This document shows, piece by piece, positions 35,045 through 47,900 of a DNA stretch of 64,000 nucleotides; position 1 is the stretch's first letter; every line of letters starts with the position of its first letter. The stretch is taken from positions 6,324,001-6,388,000 of the forward strand of contig OX424561.1 of the NCBI GenBank assembly GCA_949152475.1. Direction: 5' to 3'. The position numbers and the translations under genes were made by a program. The notes under the pieces were generated by a model that was not told the origin of the DNA, did no database searches, and saw only the letters and a list, made by a program, of their open reading frames with translations. The stretch comes from Terebella lapidaria (Eukaryota > Annelida > Polychaeta > Terebellida > Terebellidae).

Positions 35045-38000
35045 ATGGGAGTTGAGGATCATATCATTGTCCTGATTTTGTGCTTATTGCAGTTCAAAGG
35101 TATGTGTTCATAACTATTTTGCTTGTAAACATATGGAACTTAAACTCGATCGATTTCATGCCAACAACATTCGGAACTGAAGCTAGACGATTTGGATGGC
35201 TGACCATGAAACCTTCGTGAAATGGTAGTTTGTGTATAAAATCAATCAATCAATCAATCAATCAATTTGATCAGAAAAAGAGGCATGACATATATATTGC
35301 ATACTGTCGACAATGAGATGTGGGATTTACTCACTTTTCACCAAGAGTCCATAAAAGCCCGGAAGGTTGTAATCCATATATCAGCCTAAAGTATACGAAG
35401 TGGATATTGAATATAACAGATGGTCTGTATATGGAGCTATGGAAACTAGCATAATTCCTTTAAAAAAACATGGTGGAAGAAATGAACATTTAAATCAATG
35501 CTACCAATCCTCCCCTTAACCCATGTGAAATCATGAAAAGTTGGCCTGTGTACAGATTCTTGTTTTATTCAAGGTAGGGTCCGTCACAGTTATAAAAAAA
35601 ATTATCAGGATGTATATGATATTTAAAGCATATACATGTACGGAGACATGTATAGAACACTTACAGAACTCAATTGTATACATGAACATAATTATATACA
35701 TGTACATAATTTAACAACGATAATCTAATACCATCAATATTATTGGGACCAACTGAATACAAGCATCAGTATGGTGTTTTGTACATGAAGTGATTTTACA
35801 ATCCCACGGTCCATGTCATCAGTACATATTGATACAGTGATTTATTGATGATCTCCCACAAGGGTGGCTGGAGCCACAGCCCCGACCAAGCATGGATCAC
35901 AACCAATGGTATTTGTCGGCGTAGAATTACTATAGAGCCGTGCGCATCAACGCTCGCCTCATTTTGGTACATGGCACTACGCATGGAGTAAAAGTTCAAA
36001 CGACTACACTCCGTACATGTATGCAATATTTATTTGATATATTGTATATATTCAGATAGAAGATCATATTCTCTGCACTGGATTCTCTCAGGAAATGTTC
36101 ATCATCAGTATGTGTATATTGGATTGAATTGATCAAGTGATCACGCGTGCAGTGCACATAGAACACGCTGTTTGTGAAATGCGTTTGACATGGACGGCAC
36201 TACAAAATTAACACTTTCTCTAGTTGCAACGTTTTTACTTAATGGTAAGTATATTATCTCTATTATCATATTTAACAATAGATGCAAGCTTACAAATTAT
36301 GTGATGACAGACACTACTCTCATCAATTATATGCAGTGTTAGAGTTTATTGCGCAAGGCACAATAAACGATCAATAATACAATGCTGTGGGGACAGCTTT
36401 CATTAGATTAGTCAGAAGTTCATTGCCTATTCGAGTCATATCTATCCAGCTTGGCCTTCTGTGATATCAATACCGCTACGGGGTGAGAACTTAACTGATC
36501 CGAAAGGCAAGAAATTGACTATTTTGACAATGATGTTAGGTTATTCATTATTCTACATGGTATATTATAGCTATGCTGAGCTATATTTTGTTAGATGCCA
36601 CGCCTTCTAATTACAAAAACAAATCTAATGTTACACCGGAAATTTTACATTAGCATTGGAGTCACTAGGCTAAATTATTAAATAGTTGGCTAAAATAGAT
36701 TTAGATTCTTTGTTAATTGGGCCCCCAGGTACATTTACAAGTTTAAAGTTTCTTATAAAAAACTAATATTATAGATGGAATTAGATGCTTATTACAGCCC
36801 CAAGCTGTGGCCCCACTCAGGAAACTACATGTATCATGCATGGAGGCTAAATGGTTCATTCTGAAATTGTATTACACTACGTTTACATTGTGAATTGGTT
36901 TTAAAATAATTTTATCTAAAAATCAGTTGAAGATAGCTTATTTCCACCAAATTTTGATATGAGATGCCCTTGTTCACAATATTATTGGCTTATATTATTA
37001 TTTTTCTCTGCCCAAACTCCTCTTACAGAGAATGACAGAGATATCACAGGCACTTACTACAGAATATACTACACAACACAACCATATATCATTGTCATGA
37101 AATTGACCTCTATTAAACTCTGAGCACACCCAAATAACCGAGTGTTTAGTTCAGAAGTACCTAAATCACCGGAAACTGGAACCAATTATAGCATTACTAC
37201 GAGGTCATAGTGCAACCAAAGTTACTTTTTTTATATACATCAGAACATTTAATTTTGTTCAACTTGTTACGTTTTTTTTATACACAAGAGCATCTTTTTG
37301 TTCAAGTCGTTCAAAAAGACACACCAAGCTTATAATATTGTCTTTTGTCGCATATCACATTTGATGTTTTGCTACCGAAGGCGCTATGTTCCATCAATAA
37401 ATAGTTCACACCAGAAACGCCAAAAATCTATTAGGGATAGGTGGGTAATGGCAAGACTTTATTGTATAGTTGTATGCTTTCACTGCTAGGCAGCGTGTGT
37501 GCGCAGGTGGAGTTACAGCTGATATCGGCCCTGATGAGTGACTATGATCCGGATGTTCGTCCAATAGAAGACGTCAGACAACCTCTAGAGGTCACCATGG
37601 ATCTGACACTCCACCAAATACTAGAAGTGGTCGGTACATTGTAATTCAGAAATAATCATTACCTGCATTCTCTTTGACCGAGAATTTCAAAACAAAATTG
37701 GCTTAAATGGAATTGGAATACGTCCATAATATGGATTGATTCAAAATCCAAATAGACACACGAATGTTGATACATAAGAATACTCCATAATATCAACGTT
37801 CTCACTGTTATGCTACTTACTTCATTCAGATAAGTTTTAAAAAAAATATTTATAGTTCGCCCTTCAGTACATATTATATTGTGCACATGTATTGTTGTCT
37901 TAATATGGTCATGATATCCCAAATTGCCACATGTAATTGAATGTCTGGAAAACATGGATGGATAACATGAATGTAGAAACATGTCCTTTCCAATATCTCA

Positions 38001-41000
38001 AATTGGGTAGCTGTAGCTAGCTTCTTTCACATGAGCAGTTTGCAAGCTAATTGCTTTATTACTGATTATACTCGGATTTTTCTAACTCGTTTACACCGGT
38101 TTTCGCTTATATTTTTGTGATGCTAAATGCTATCGTTCCATAACTTTGCATACTCCACCTGGGAGGCAAACGGCAATTTTCTACCAAATTTCAGACAGCT
38201 ATCGTGAAAATTGAAAAATTTGGCAATCTACCTCAATGTTAAATTTCAGCCCAAAACGGGATCTCGAGAATCTGAGCATATTCGAGGAATTGGTCCTGTT
38301 TACATCCATCAGGATTCGAAATATTCTTGTAACTTTGAACCAGGAGATACACTGGGTGTATTCTACACAAACATGTTGATTTTGAAACATTGCTCCGCTA
38401 CAAAACCGAGCAAATGCACAAAATTGTGTGTGGGCCCAGAAATTAAATAGTAGGGTTAAATTTAATATTGGGGAAGATTGCCAACTTTTTCAATTTCCGT
38501 GACAGCTGTGTTAAATTTTGTAGAAAATTGCCGTTTGACTCCCAGGTGAAGTATGCCAAGTTATAGAACGATAGCGTTTAGCATCACAAAAATATTAGCG
38601 AAAAACAGTGTAAACGAGTTAGAAAAATCCGAGCATAGTTTATATTGATGATGTTATATTGTAACAGAATGCACGTGATCAGGTGTTGACCTGCAGCATC
38701 TTTCAACGAATGGTGAGGTTATTGGATAGAAAACTGACTTTAAACAACATCAGGAAATGATATTTACACAGAATATTCCTAGCATACTGCAATACATACA
38801 TATGTCATTGATATAATTTCGACAATGCTTGGCCCAGATTTATTCCGAATATATTGGTGGTATTAGGTTGATAACTGCATTGCACGTTGACAATTGTCGG
38901 TTGCCCAACAACTTCCCTACCTCCCCAAATCCATCCTGGACCACTGACCACCCCATCTCAGTACTGGAATGACGAGCACCTGAGGTGGGATCCGGCCGTG
39001 TACAGCGGCTTGGAGAGGATCCGACTGGCGGCCCACAGAGTCTGGAAACCGGACATCACGCTTGTCAATGAGTGAGCTCAAATGGTTAAGAATATACAAT
39101 AATGTACAAAAGACATTTCACTGGGCTGTTTTGCATTCAGTCTGCAATAAATCAAGATATCTAGGCCTACATTAAAGATAGAGACATGATAAGAATTATG
39201 GCCTACGTGGGTAGGCGAGTGGAGCCTACCTAGGTAGGCTTTGTCACATGAAGCTACCTATCAAATGCACCTATAAAAATAAATACCTGTTGCAATACCT
39301 TGCAGTGTAAGGATTGAGTCCCAAGATTATTCGGAGACCCACTCAGTGACAGTGATGCATGACGGTAACGTCACGTGGCTGACACCAGGCCACCTGCAGA
39401 GCTCCTGTCCCTTGGACATGTCTCGTTTTCCCTGGGATCACCAGGTATGTGTGCTTCAGTTCAGTTCGTGGAGTCATGACAGCAGTGAGCTAATGCTGCT
39501 CAACAAGAGTGCGGAGGCTGACACACTCAGTTACATAAGCAATGGCGAGTGGAGACTTGACGCGTTGCCCATCAGGCGATACTTCCAGGTGTGTATGACG
39601 GACTTGATTTTGAATGCCATTTATTTGTCACTAGCTAACTCTATACTCGGTAGTACTTTGAACCCCCTCCCACCCAGCCCATATCCAGTGTCTACTTGTC
39701 TTTGCTTGGCTTTAATCCAGATAAGATGGATATAAGATTCTGCTATTCAGATTAAATTGTAATTTCATTACTTTATTTCCTACCAAGTTCCTAACTAATG
39801 CAATTGGCTACTTCTAGGACGCCATCTGCTGTGACTATCCATTTGTAAACCTTGACTTCGAGATCCACATCAGCAGACGGGCCTGGTACTATGTGGGTAA
39901 CCTCATCTTTCCTTCTGTGCTGATCACCGCATCTGGGATACTGGTGTTCTGTCTGCCGCCAGAGAGTGGAGAGAAAGTGTCGCTCTCTGTCACCATTCTC
40001 CTCGCCACCACTGTGTACCAGTTGCTTCTGGCTGACCGATTGCCCATCCAGTCCATCACGACTCCACTCATAGGTATGATATAAATCGCGAACCATCATT
40101 TATTATGTTAAGCGATACTTACCTCTGAGCCCTCATTTACCAACCACACATGAAATACGGGTGAACTGAACTGAAAAGAAGTTAGCTGGTCCGTTAGCAT
40201 CCTGTGCTTTTATGGTAGTTACCTGATCATTTCACTATCCATGTAGTTACATGATCCACTGCCTCCTAGGTCCATTCTCTTTTTGGCGAGCTTGAGTCAA
40301 CAAGAACTCTTCGGTTGGACTTTGGATTTCTCTTGAAGTTCTTTGAAGTTTTTTTTCTTTCACGATAGAGAAGTCACCTGCTTAGACAGTGTGCGACGTG
40401 TGCACACTTTCTCAGCACTGTCACGTCTGGGCTGATGACACTTTAAAGATGTGGAGTTCCGACGCCCATCGGAAGATTGATAGAGAGCGCACCTTCATCC
40501 GACAGGCGTTCTGCCGACTCTTGTGACTATTCCGTGGAATTCATCTTCCAGGATGGATTCCTTGGAACGTAAAGTTGGAAACATGCAGTCTTCGATTCCC
40601 GACCTGTCCGCCAAGATTTCTACACTGGTCAGTCAAGAAGAGTGCTGTTACGCCGTCTACCCCGACGCTAGATGAAAGGCCGGGATCTTTCGTGTCCAGG
40701 GACGTCTTTTTGGGGGGAAAGTATTCAACCCTGTGCAACCGTACTGTTCCTGGGATCTTACTTGTTGGAATCCTCAAAATTTGGCTGTATTAGTGGTAAC
40801 AGATTGATACTTACATTCGTTGGAGACTGTCTCCTGGGGAGTCTATGGTAAACACAGCGGAATTGGTCGCTCAGCCTGCAGATCTTTGGCGTCTTTGTGG
40901 CGTCTCTGGGAAGAACCTCATCTAGACCTATTCGCAACCTTCCACAATGTTTCCTGCTGTTTGTGTCTCTGTTCCCGGACCCTGATGCTTGGGCAGTCAA

Positions 41001-42982
41001 TGCCCTCACAATAGACTGGACCGGTCTTTGGGCATATGCTTTTCCGCGATTCCATTTCCTGGTCGATATGAAGAAGATACGGACAAGTGGTGCACATTTC
41101 ATTCCGATTGCTCTAAATTGGCCATCAAAGTCCTGGTTTCTGAAACTCTGGATCTCCTCACGGACGATCCAAGACAGCAACAAATCCCAAGCCTTCTTCA
41201 TCAGGGACGTCTGTTCCACAAACACTTGGCCACTCTACACCTTCATGCGTGAAGGCTATCCGGTGCTCTTTCAGAACATCAGGTTTTTCGGAAAAGGCTT
41301 ACCGTCAAATGTCATGAACTGTTCACTCGACGTCAGAACGCCTCTACCAATCAAAACGGGCAATCCTCACTTCTTGGTGTTCTGGAAGGAATATTTGTCC
41401 CTCTCTCCCTGTAGTAGCTGACTTCTTCGTCTGGCTTCGATATAAGTGCAAGAGTGCACTTTCCACAGTCGAGGGTTACCATGCGGCCATAGCAACCGTC
41501 TTGCCAGGTCATGGCTTGGATATTAACACCTTACGAGATATTTCAGCCTTGTTCAAGTCCTTCGTCCAGGACTTACTGATGGCTTCAAGGGCTCCCAAGT
41601 GGGATCTTTCCCTTGTGCTGTCAAGTTTGAACGAATCCACATATGAACCCTTGGAGGAAGCTGAGCTGCACGTCCTTGCCCATAAAACAGTGTTCGTCCT
41701 GGCTCTCGCTTCTGCCGATCAGGTCAGTGAGCTGCAGGGTTTGTCATCCGAAGTCCTACACCCTGAGGACAGGGCATATGCCACTCTCATCTTTTCTTCT
41801 TACACAGGATGATCTTGTTCGCGCATACTTACTCGCTAAGGGAACCTACCACTGGCTGGCGAATCTCAAAATCATAGGAAAGTATTGCTTGACATAACAA
41901 ATAAAAAATGAGCATACTTACCTCTGATATCGGTACCACCCACCTCCCCAAGGTTTATCTTCTGATTCTTTTCAGAGAGATTCCTTCAGTGAACAAATAT
42001 CTACTGGATCAACAAAAGTAAAATAGGAAGCAGTGGACCGTCACGATCATGTAACTACCATTACCAGCACAGGGTCCTAATGGAGAGGTGTAAATGGAAT
42101 ATATGTCCCATGTACTTTAGGTCCCCCCGGACATATATTCCTAGGGGAAGTAGTCTGCCTGGACATGAGTGCCAGGGAAATATGTTCCTGGACATGTTTT
42201 CCTGGGGAATTAGGTACCAGGACATGTTTTCCCAGGGAATTAGGTCCGTCGGACATATATTACTGAGAATATTGTCCAAAATCTCAAGTCCATATATATC
42301 ATCTGAAAATATCCTGCAGTTGTGTTATCGTCCCCACAGCTCGCTACATAATGTGCACACAGATACTACTGGCACTGTCGACTGCCTTCACAGTGCTGGT
42401 CATCAATGTCTTCTACCAAGGCAGCCGCGGGCAGAGAGTGCCACAGTACGTGAGACAACTCATCTTTGTCCTGGCAACATTGCTGTGTCTTGGGAAAACA
42501 GCCAAGGCAATTTTCCAAAAGAAAACGGCATCAGACAAGGTAAACCAGGAAGTAATCCAGAGACCAGGCGTGAATTTCCAATACAATATGCACATTTTGA
42601 GGGTGAGGATTATCATATGCTCTTGCTGATACAGAACAATGACAAAGCTATGAACAGTCGCCTTGAAGAGATAGAGCAGGAGATATTCACGCTGGTGAAC
42701 TCCTCAAGCGGGAAACAAAGATCCGCTGCAAACTGCACAGACGAGCTGACAGCTGGCGCGGATGGAAAGACAGACCACATTTTCTTCTTACTGCCATACG
42801 TCAGAAAAATCTCAAAGTCACTAGGCACGTTTGAGGCGGCACGACATGAGAGGGACGCTGATGACAACGTCCGGTTTGAGTGGATGTTTGTGGCCAAGGT
42901 CCTGGACAGAATGTTCATGACACTGTTTGCAGTCAGTGCTGTGGTTAGCAGTCTGGCTTTGCTGGTTGGACAAAAAAAATAA
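35045..42982 (+). CDS. Cys-loop receptor, nicotinic alpha-like, gene B (two alternative first exons)
   Basis: First exon is either 35045-35099 (MGVEDHIIVLILCLLQFK) or 36190-36244 (MDGTTKLTLSLVATFLLN). Both end in phase 1 and fit exon 2 (37490-37629, GSVCAQVELQ). Then 38668-38712, 38962-39071, 39306-39588, 39818-40073, 42340-42539, 42635-42982 (TAA). The protein is 478 aa with either first exon, a normal length for a nicotinic subunit. It shows Cys-loop CPLDMSRFPWDHQVC, loop B SSWSHD, loop C DAICCDYPF, M1-M3, a short intracellular loop with a charged IEEIEQEIF-like stretch (here LEEIEQEIF), and M4 after EWMFVAKVLDRMF. M2 begins GEKVSLSV, so Glu at -1' predicts a cation pore. Intron 3 holds a foldback element and intron 7 a DIRS-like element; paralog introns at these places are short. 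Confidence 0.87.
35240..35266. repeat. (ATCA)n microsatellite
   Basis: A run of about six ATCA units in the first intron of gene B. Confidence 0.9.
36190..36244 (+). CDS. Alternative signal-peptide first exon of gene B (second type)
   Basis: ATG opens an 18-residue hydrophobic leader followed by G|GTAAGT (phase 1). It matches 46790-46847 and 47770-47827 of gene C (KxTLSLVV core) and a decayed copy at 29652 in gene A. Its sequence is unlike the 35045 leader, so each is likely to have its own promoter and transcript start. Use of either exon cannot be decided from DNA alone. Confidence 0.75.
38067..38637. mobile_element. Foldback element with ~185-bp inverted repeats in gene B intron 3
   Basis: The left arm (from CTCGGATTTTTCTAACTCGT at 38071) and right arm (to the complement at 38633) are about 90% similar inverted repeats of ~185 bp. 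Genes A and C have an uninterrupted ACTGATTGGTT segment at this point of the same intron, which serves as an empty site. The centre contains an open frame to 38450 that I do not recognise. Confidence 0.8.
40241..42060 (+). mobile_element. Decayed DIRS-like tyrosine-recombinase retroelement in gene B intron 7
   Basis: Inverted ends GTAGTTACATGATC ... CCACTGC (40243 on) and GCAGTGG ... GATCATGTAACTAC (to 42059) bracket the insert; DIRS elements have inverted terminal repeats. Plus-strand frames encode a post-RNase-H segment (PDPDAWAVNALTIDWTGLWA then YAFPRF at about 41000) and a tyrosine recombinase: VVADFFVWL ... STVEGYHAAIATVLPG, WDLSLVLSSL, TVFVLALASADQVSELQGLS. In DIRS recombinases the A-x-R-V-S-E-L Arg is catalytic; here it reads Gln. 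Frame changes, a stop in place of Trp before RLSGA, and absence of reverse transcriptase and the HxxR...Y end show it is dead. Confidence 0.75.
42100..42265. repeat. ~33-bp minisatellite next to a splice acceptor
   Basis: About five diverged units built on GGACATGTTTTCCTGGG / GAATTAGGT lie 75-240 bp upstream of exon 7 of gene B. Paralog introns lack it. Confidence 0.75.
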
Positions 42983-44956
42983 CTGATAAAAATGTGTTCA
43001 ATATTCGACCCACACAGAAGATGCTTTCGAGTGCAATTGGACAATAACCTTTTGGGAATAGTCTTGTTAATCACCATAACAAAGACGACAATCCTATTTG
43101 ACTCTTTTTTTATGGGAGAGGGGGGGGGGGGGGGGTCTAAAAAATGAGTGAGTTGCTTAATCTGGTATACTAGGTTTCGTATATCGTAGGTCGTTTTCAT
43201 ATCATGAATATGATATAATAAATGTTGTTGTATTTTACTTTTGCTGATGGTATTATCAAAATCTAGTTGTATTGGTACCGTAGTAAAAGATTGATACTCA
43301 CATAAGCCTGTCAAACATTAAATAAATCGCTTTCTATGATGGCTATCACTTTCGAGTTGATATTTTGTTTACAGGATAATATTATCACCAATGGTAATTT
43401 TGTTGTATTGTGTACATGCGACCAGTTGCATTCTTATTTTATCACCTGTAATTAAACTTATACTTTCCTGATCTAGTAGAGGTGCTAGATGAAGGTTTTA
43501 GCCATTGTTGGCATATATCTACTGAAAGTTTTCGTTAAAACAAGAAATTGTAATATGACTACTGTATATAAAATCTGCGTTTGTGTGAACCATGTTCACT
43601 CATGTGTGCTATCAAATAGACCGGCATTATGAATATGTCACAAAGATGACGTTGAATATACACGCTTTCACGACCATGAACTGGAGCAATGAAAACGTGG
43701 CATGCAGGGTAGTCATGAACTGTATGAATAGATATTGGTGGAAGACAGAACTGCCTTGGACAGCCAAGTGAATTACACCGCGTGCCATTGTGCCAGTATG
43801 ATCCACATTCTAAAAGTCAATGTGCATGGGTAGAAATAGTTATTTGTAATTTTGATTCCCCTTGTATTCATGTATTAGGAGCAATAAAATAAGGAACAGA
43901 TCAAGATCTTCATGTAGAACACTAATGGAATATAATATATATAATGCTTTCAACATTTTGGTTTTTGAGGATGGCTTTTCTGGTTCGCAGAGGGGATATA
44001 TTTCCAAAATCTGTGTCTGTGAACGTGTTTGTATACTCTCATTATACGTGATTTCGCAGATTGTTTGGGTGCCATTTAATTTTTTTTCATGTCACAAAAA
44101 AAGTCCATCAAAGTCTCCAAACCGTTCTATTCTAATACTTCGTTAGTATGTACACATACAAAACACAGATGTAAAGTGAATATTCAGATCATGGACTACA
44201 AATAATGTAAACGTGTGATGGAGCACATGAAAACAGTGGACAAGAGGTTATGTGTCACACCATTCGTGCTTGGAGAGCATACAGTTCCTGCGAAATTACA
44301 TATATTTTGATGCATTTGAAAGGGGGTGGAAATCGACTCAGTTTGCTTTGAGTTGTAGAGCCCCCCCCCCTCCCCTCAGGCTCCTACTCCCAACACCCCA
44401 AAAGTTCCACATGATAGATGGGCGTGGACTATATTGTGATGATTTGCTCCCGATCAAAGGTCAATGAGTTTGGATTAAAGGAATTTATTTATCAGCATTT
44501 GTTGCATATCATTCCATGACAATTGTTTTTCACCCATATAGTCGGCATGAATATTCCATGCCATATTATCACAAATTTGTACCGTATTTTGTAATACTGC
44601 AGGTGTGGAGCACAATTCATCACTTCCCAGTTGAGAGTCATGAAACATTCAAATATTGCCTGATTGATCACTGTAATGACTGTCATGACTGTGTATAACT
44701 ATTCGACTGATAATATTCATGTTTTAATTATATGCCACGGTTTGTTTCATCGCGTATAAACAAGATGAGACACATTTAAACACGACATGTTGGCATCAGA
44801 TCACATTTTTATCTTGAACGTTTAATGTAACTTCTGCACTAATAAAAATCCACACAAGTACGTTTGAAAATATTCATCTACCAGACATATCGGTATAGGC
44901 ACCAAGATTATATGTTGTTTGACGGGTCAGATGTGAGAGGTAACAATAGCGACAAG
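42983..44956. other. Gene B 3' region and gene C upstream flank
   Basis: Homology with the gene C 3' flank resumes near 43790 (AAAGTCAATGTGCATGGG), so 43080-43780 looks like extra sequence, including a poly-G tract (43121-43136). The block at 44594-44690 (CTGCAGGTGTGGAGCACAAT) is paralogous to 52718-52800 upstream of gene D. No exon is called. Confidence 0.5.
43883..43888 (+). terminator. Polyadenylation signal of gene B
   Basis: AATAAA lies in GCAATAAAATAAGG, in the same sequence context as the gene C signal at 52009, about 900 nt after the gene B stop. Confidence 0.6.
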
Positions 44957-47900
44957 ATGGGAGTGGCAGATTATATCATCGTCTTGGTTTTGTGCTTACT
45001 GCAACTTGAAGGTAGGTATGGTGCCCTATTCGTGTCATAAAAAGTGAAGTGATTTTTGCTGGATCATATGCATGGAATAATATGGATCTAAGAGATATTT
45101 AGTCATACTTATTAGACACTAAGCATTATGTATAGGACATTAAGTCTCATAGTATGATACTATGAAGTCCAAGGAAAAAGCTACTCAATTTCATATTTTC
45201 AGAGGGGATGGATATGGCTCAAAACATTTGATTTTTTCACCAATCCATCTGAGAATCAGGAAATCAATTTAGGATCAACAAAACTCATACATATGCCTCA
45301 AGGGTATATACATGGTGGTCCAATGTATCAATATGGGGAAAAGTTTTTGACCATGTTAGAAAAAATGGTCACCCAAAACTTATTTCCCAAAGTGACATTT
45401 TTGAGATGTTCGTTACCGTAGAGAAACGATAGTTTGAAGATACAACAGACGCTTCTAATTATCCAACTATTTAGATCTAAGGCTGGAGATTGATAAAGAT
45501 TCTAACTTGTCAACTAGATTATATGACAAGTGTGATGATTTTAATTTTTCCATAGTTAATTTCCCTTTTCTAAACAGCAACATTCGTATGTCGCCAGCAT
45601 GTGACGTGTTTGTCTCACAACTCCTACGCTATTCAAGAGCTAGTTGTAGATACGAGGACTTTGATCACCGAAGTTACCAGCTAGTATCTAAACTGTTGCG
45701 ACAAGGATATGTTTTAACGAGACTAATACCTGCTTTCAAGAAATTCTATGGACGTCATCACAATCTGGTTGATATGTACTGCAAATCTATCACCAACATG
45801 CAGCAAGACCTTTTTGCATGTTAATGTTATGGAATTCATGACGGGTACATCACCTCCTTATGGCAATTTAATGGAGGTTCATGAAGTTCCATACACTTTT
45901 ATCGGTTTTGCCTGACCGTGGACTTCCTTCGGACTTGGCTTTGTTCGCTCGGAATACTTTGTACTTGGGTACTGGTTCCATGTTCATTAGACCACTCGTC
46001 CTATTCAAGGCCATCACTGAAATTGCCATATGATATTACCGAAATGCTCTTCACACAAGCTCAATGTTGATCTGCAACCGTTTTGTAAGCAGAGTCAAAT
46101 TTACTCTTTCCAGTCAGGATGTGTTTTTGAGATGTACGAATCAATGTCATATTAGGTCCTAAACCCAGGTGCCCCACTCTCTCGAACGCCGGAGGCGTGA
46201 GTGACTCACGCCTCCGGCGTTCGAGAGAGTGGGGCACCTGGGTTTAATTAGGTCCAGTTTTGATTCATTAGAACTTCTGTCAAGTACGACCATAATTTAA
46301 GCCTAAAATCTATCTACAGCTGTTTTGTTTGCAGTGTCCAATTGGGAACATTTCAGTTCGAACTTGACCTTCAGGTTCACCACCTTAGGTCATCTGATGT
46401 CATGCTGGAGACCACCGAAAGATCCACCATGTATGATTCTTTATGCTCAAAATACGAAAATAAGCTCTACCTGCATTCGTTTCTTGCTAAGTCAAGCTCA
46501 AATTACATCTTCCATTTGCAAATTACCACTCAATTTTTATTTAAATTGCAATTTCATGTGAGGTCAAGTCACAACAAATATGTACCATATAAGATTTACT
46601 ATCTGTTCATAATGAATAGACAAGCTGTGTTTACGAGCGTTTTGTCTCAAGTGCCAGTGCCAGTGTCAGTGCGCGCATAAAAGTTCATTTTCAGCGAATT
46701 TGACCCACTTTTCAGGCGTTTTGTAATTTTCCTGGCGTTCATTATAAAGAAAATGATCCGAAATGAAAGCTACCGAACTGGCATTTGACATGGCCCAAAC
46801 CTCGAAATTCACACTTTCTCTAGTTGTAATACATGTTTTAGTGAATGGTAAGTTTATTTTCATATTTAACAATTGATTGAAGTCTACAAAGTCTAAGATA
46901 CCAGACAGGAGACTCATCAATTAAATGCAATGTTGGAGTTCCTTATGTTGTTATACATCATTCCGAGGCACATCAGCTCGTATTATTCAATAATACCAAG
47001 GATATTATATAATACGAGACTGTATCATTAGTAAACTGAATACTTCTTTCAATAAATTACAATTAGTTTGGTATCTGAAATTCATTGGATGTTGGTCATA
47101 TATTATCTAAGTTATTCTTCTTCAATATCATATTTGATGGGAATAATTTTGTCACTGGTCCAAAGGCAAGCAACAGTGAATATATCAAAAGTCAGGTAGC
47201 ATTAGTTATTGCGTGACATGTAATACATACTTGACTTTTTTCTGTCAAATTCCAGAACATCTCTTAATCACACAAGCAAGTCCCTGTTACACCAGACGCC
47301 CATTTCGCAAATTTTCCAAATTGATTTTGGTCAGCTAAGTTAGCGTTTGGCATAGACGTGTATTGGGCTAAATCTTTTCCTGTGTGAATTAGGCCCCAAG
47401 GGCAGACAAAGTGTGAAATGTAGATCTTTCTAGTGTACACCTGATGGAATGAGTATACAACTGCCCAACAACCTATGAAAAATAATTTAGGAATCCGAAA
47501 CAAACCCCATGGAATAGATACAAGTACATGAGTACCTAATCACAAAGCAAAATGCTACTGAGTTGATGGTATCCCCGGGGACAGATTCATAATGAATAGA
47601 CAAGCTGTGTTTACGAGCGTTTTGTCTCAAGTGCCAGTGCCAGTGTCAGTGCGCGCATAAAAGTTCATTTTCAGCGAATTTGACCCACTTTTCAGGCGTT
47701 TTGTAATTTTCCTGGCGTTCATTATAAAGAAAATGATCCGAAATGAAAGCTACCGAACTGGCATTTGACATGGCCCAAACCTCGAAATTCACACTTTCTC
47801 TAGTTGTAATACATGTTTTAGTGAATGGTAAGTTTATTTTCATATTTAACAATTGATTGAAGTCTACAAAGTCTAAGATACCAGACAGGAGACTCATCAA

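Noticed and set aside
40541..41225. Minus-strand open frames of 78 and 155 codons
   Set aside because: Antisense shadows of the DIRS-like region, whose protein motifs are on the plus strand.
42080..42339. N-terminal extension of the long open frame running into gene B exon 8
   Set aside because: It covers intron minisatellite and exon 7 in the wrong frame; paralogs fix the true exons at 42340-42539 and 42635-42982.
42613..43314. 233-codon minus-strand open frame
   Set aside because: It is antisense to gene B exon 8 plus low-complexity 3' sequence.
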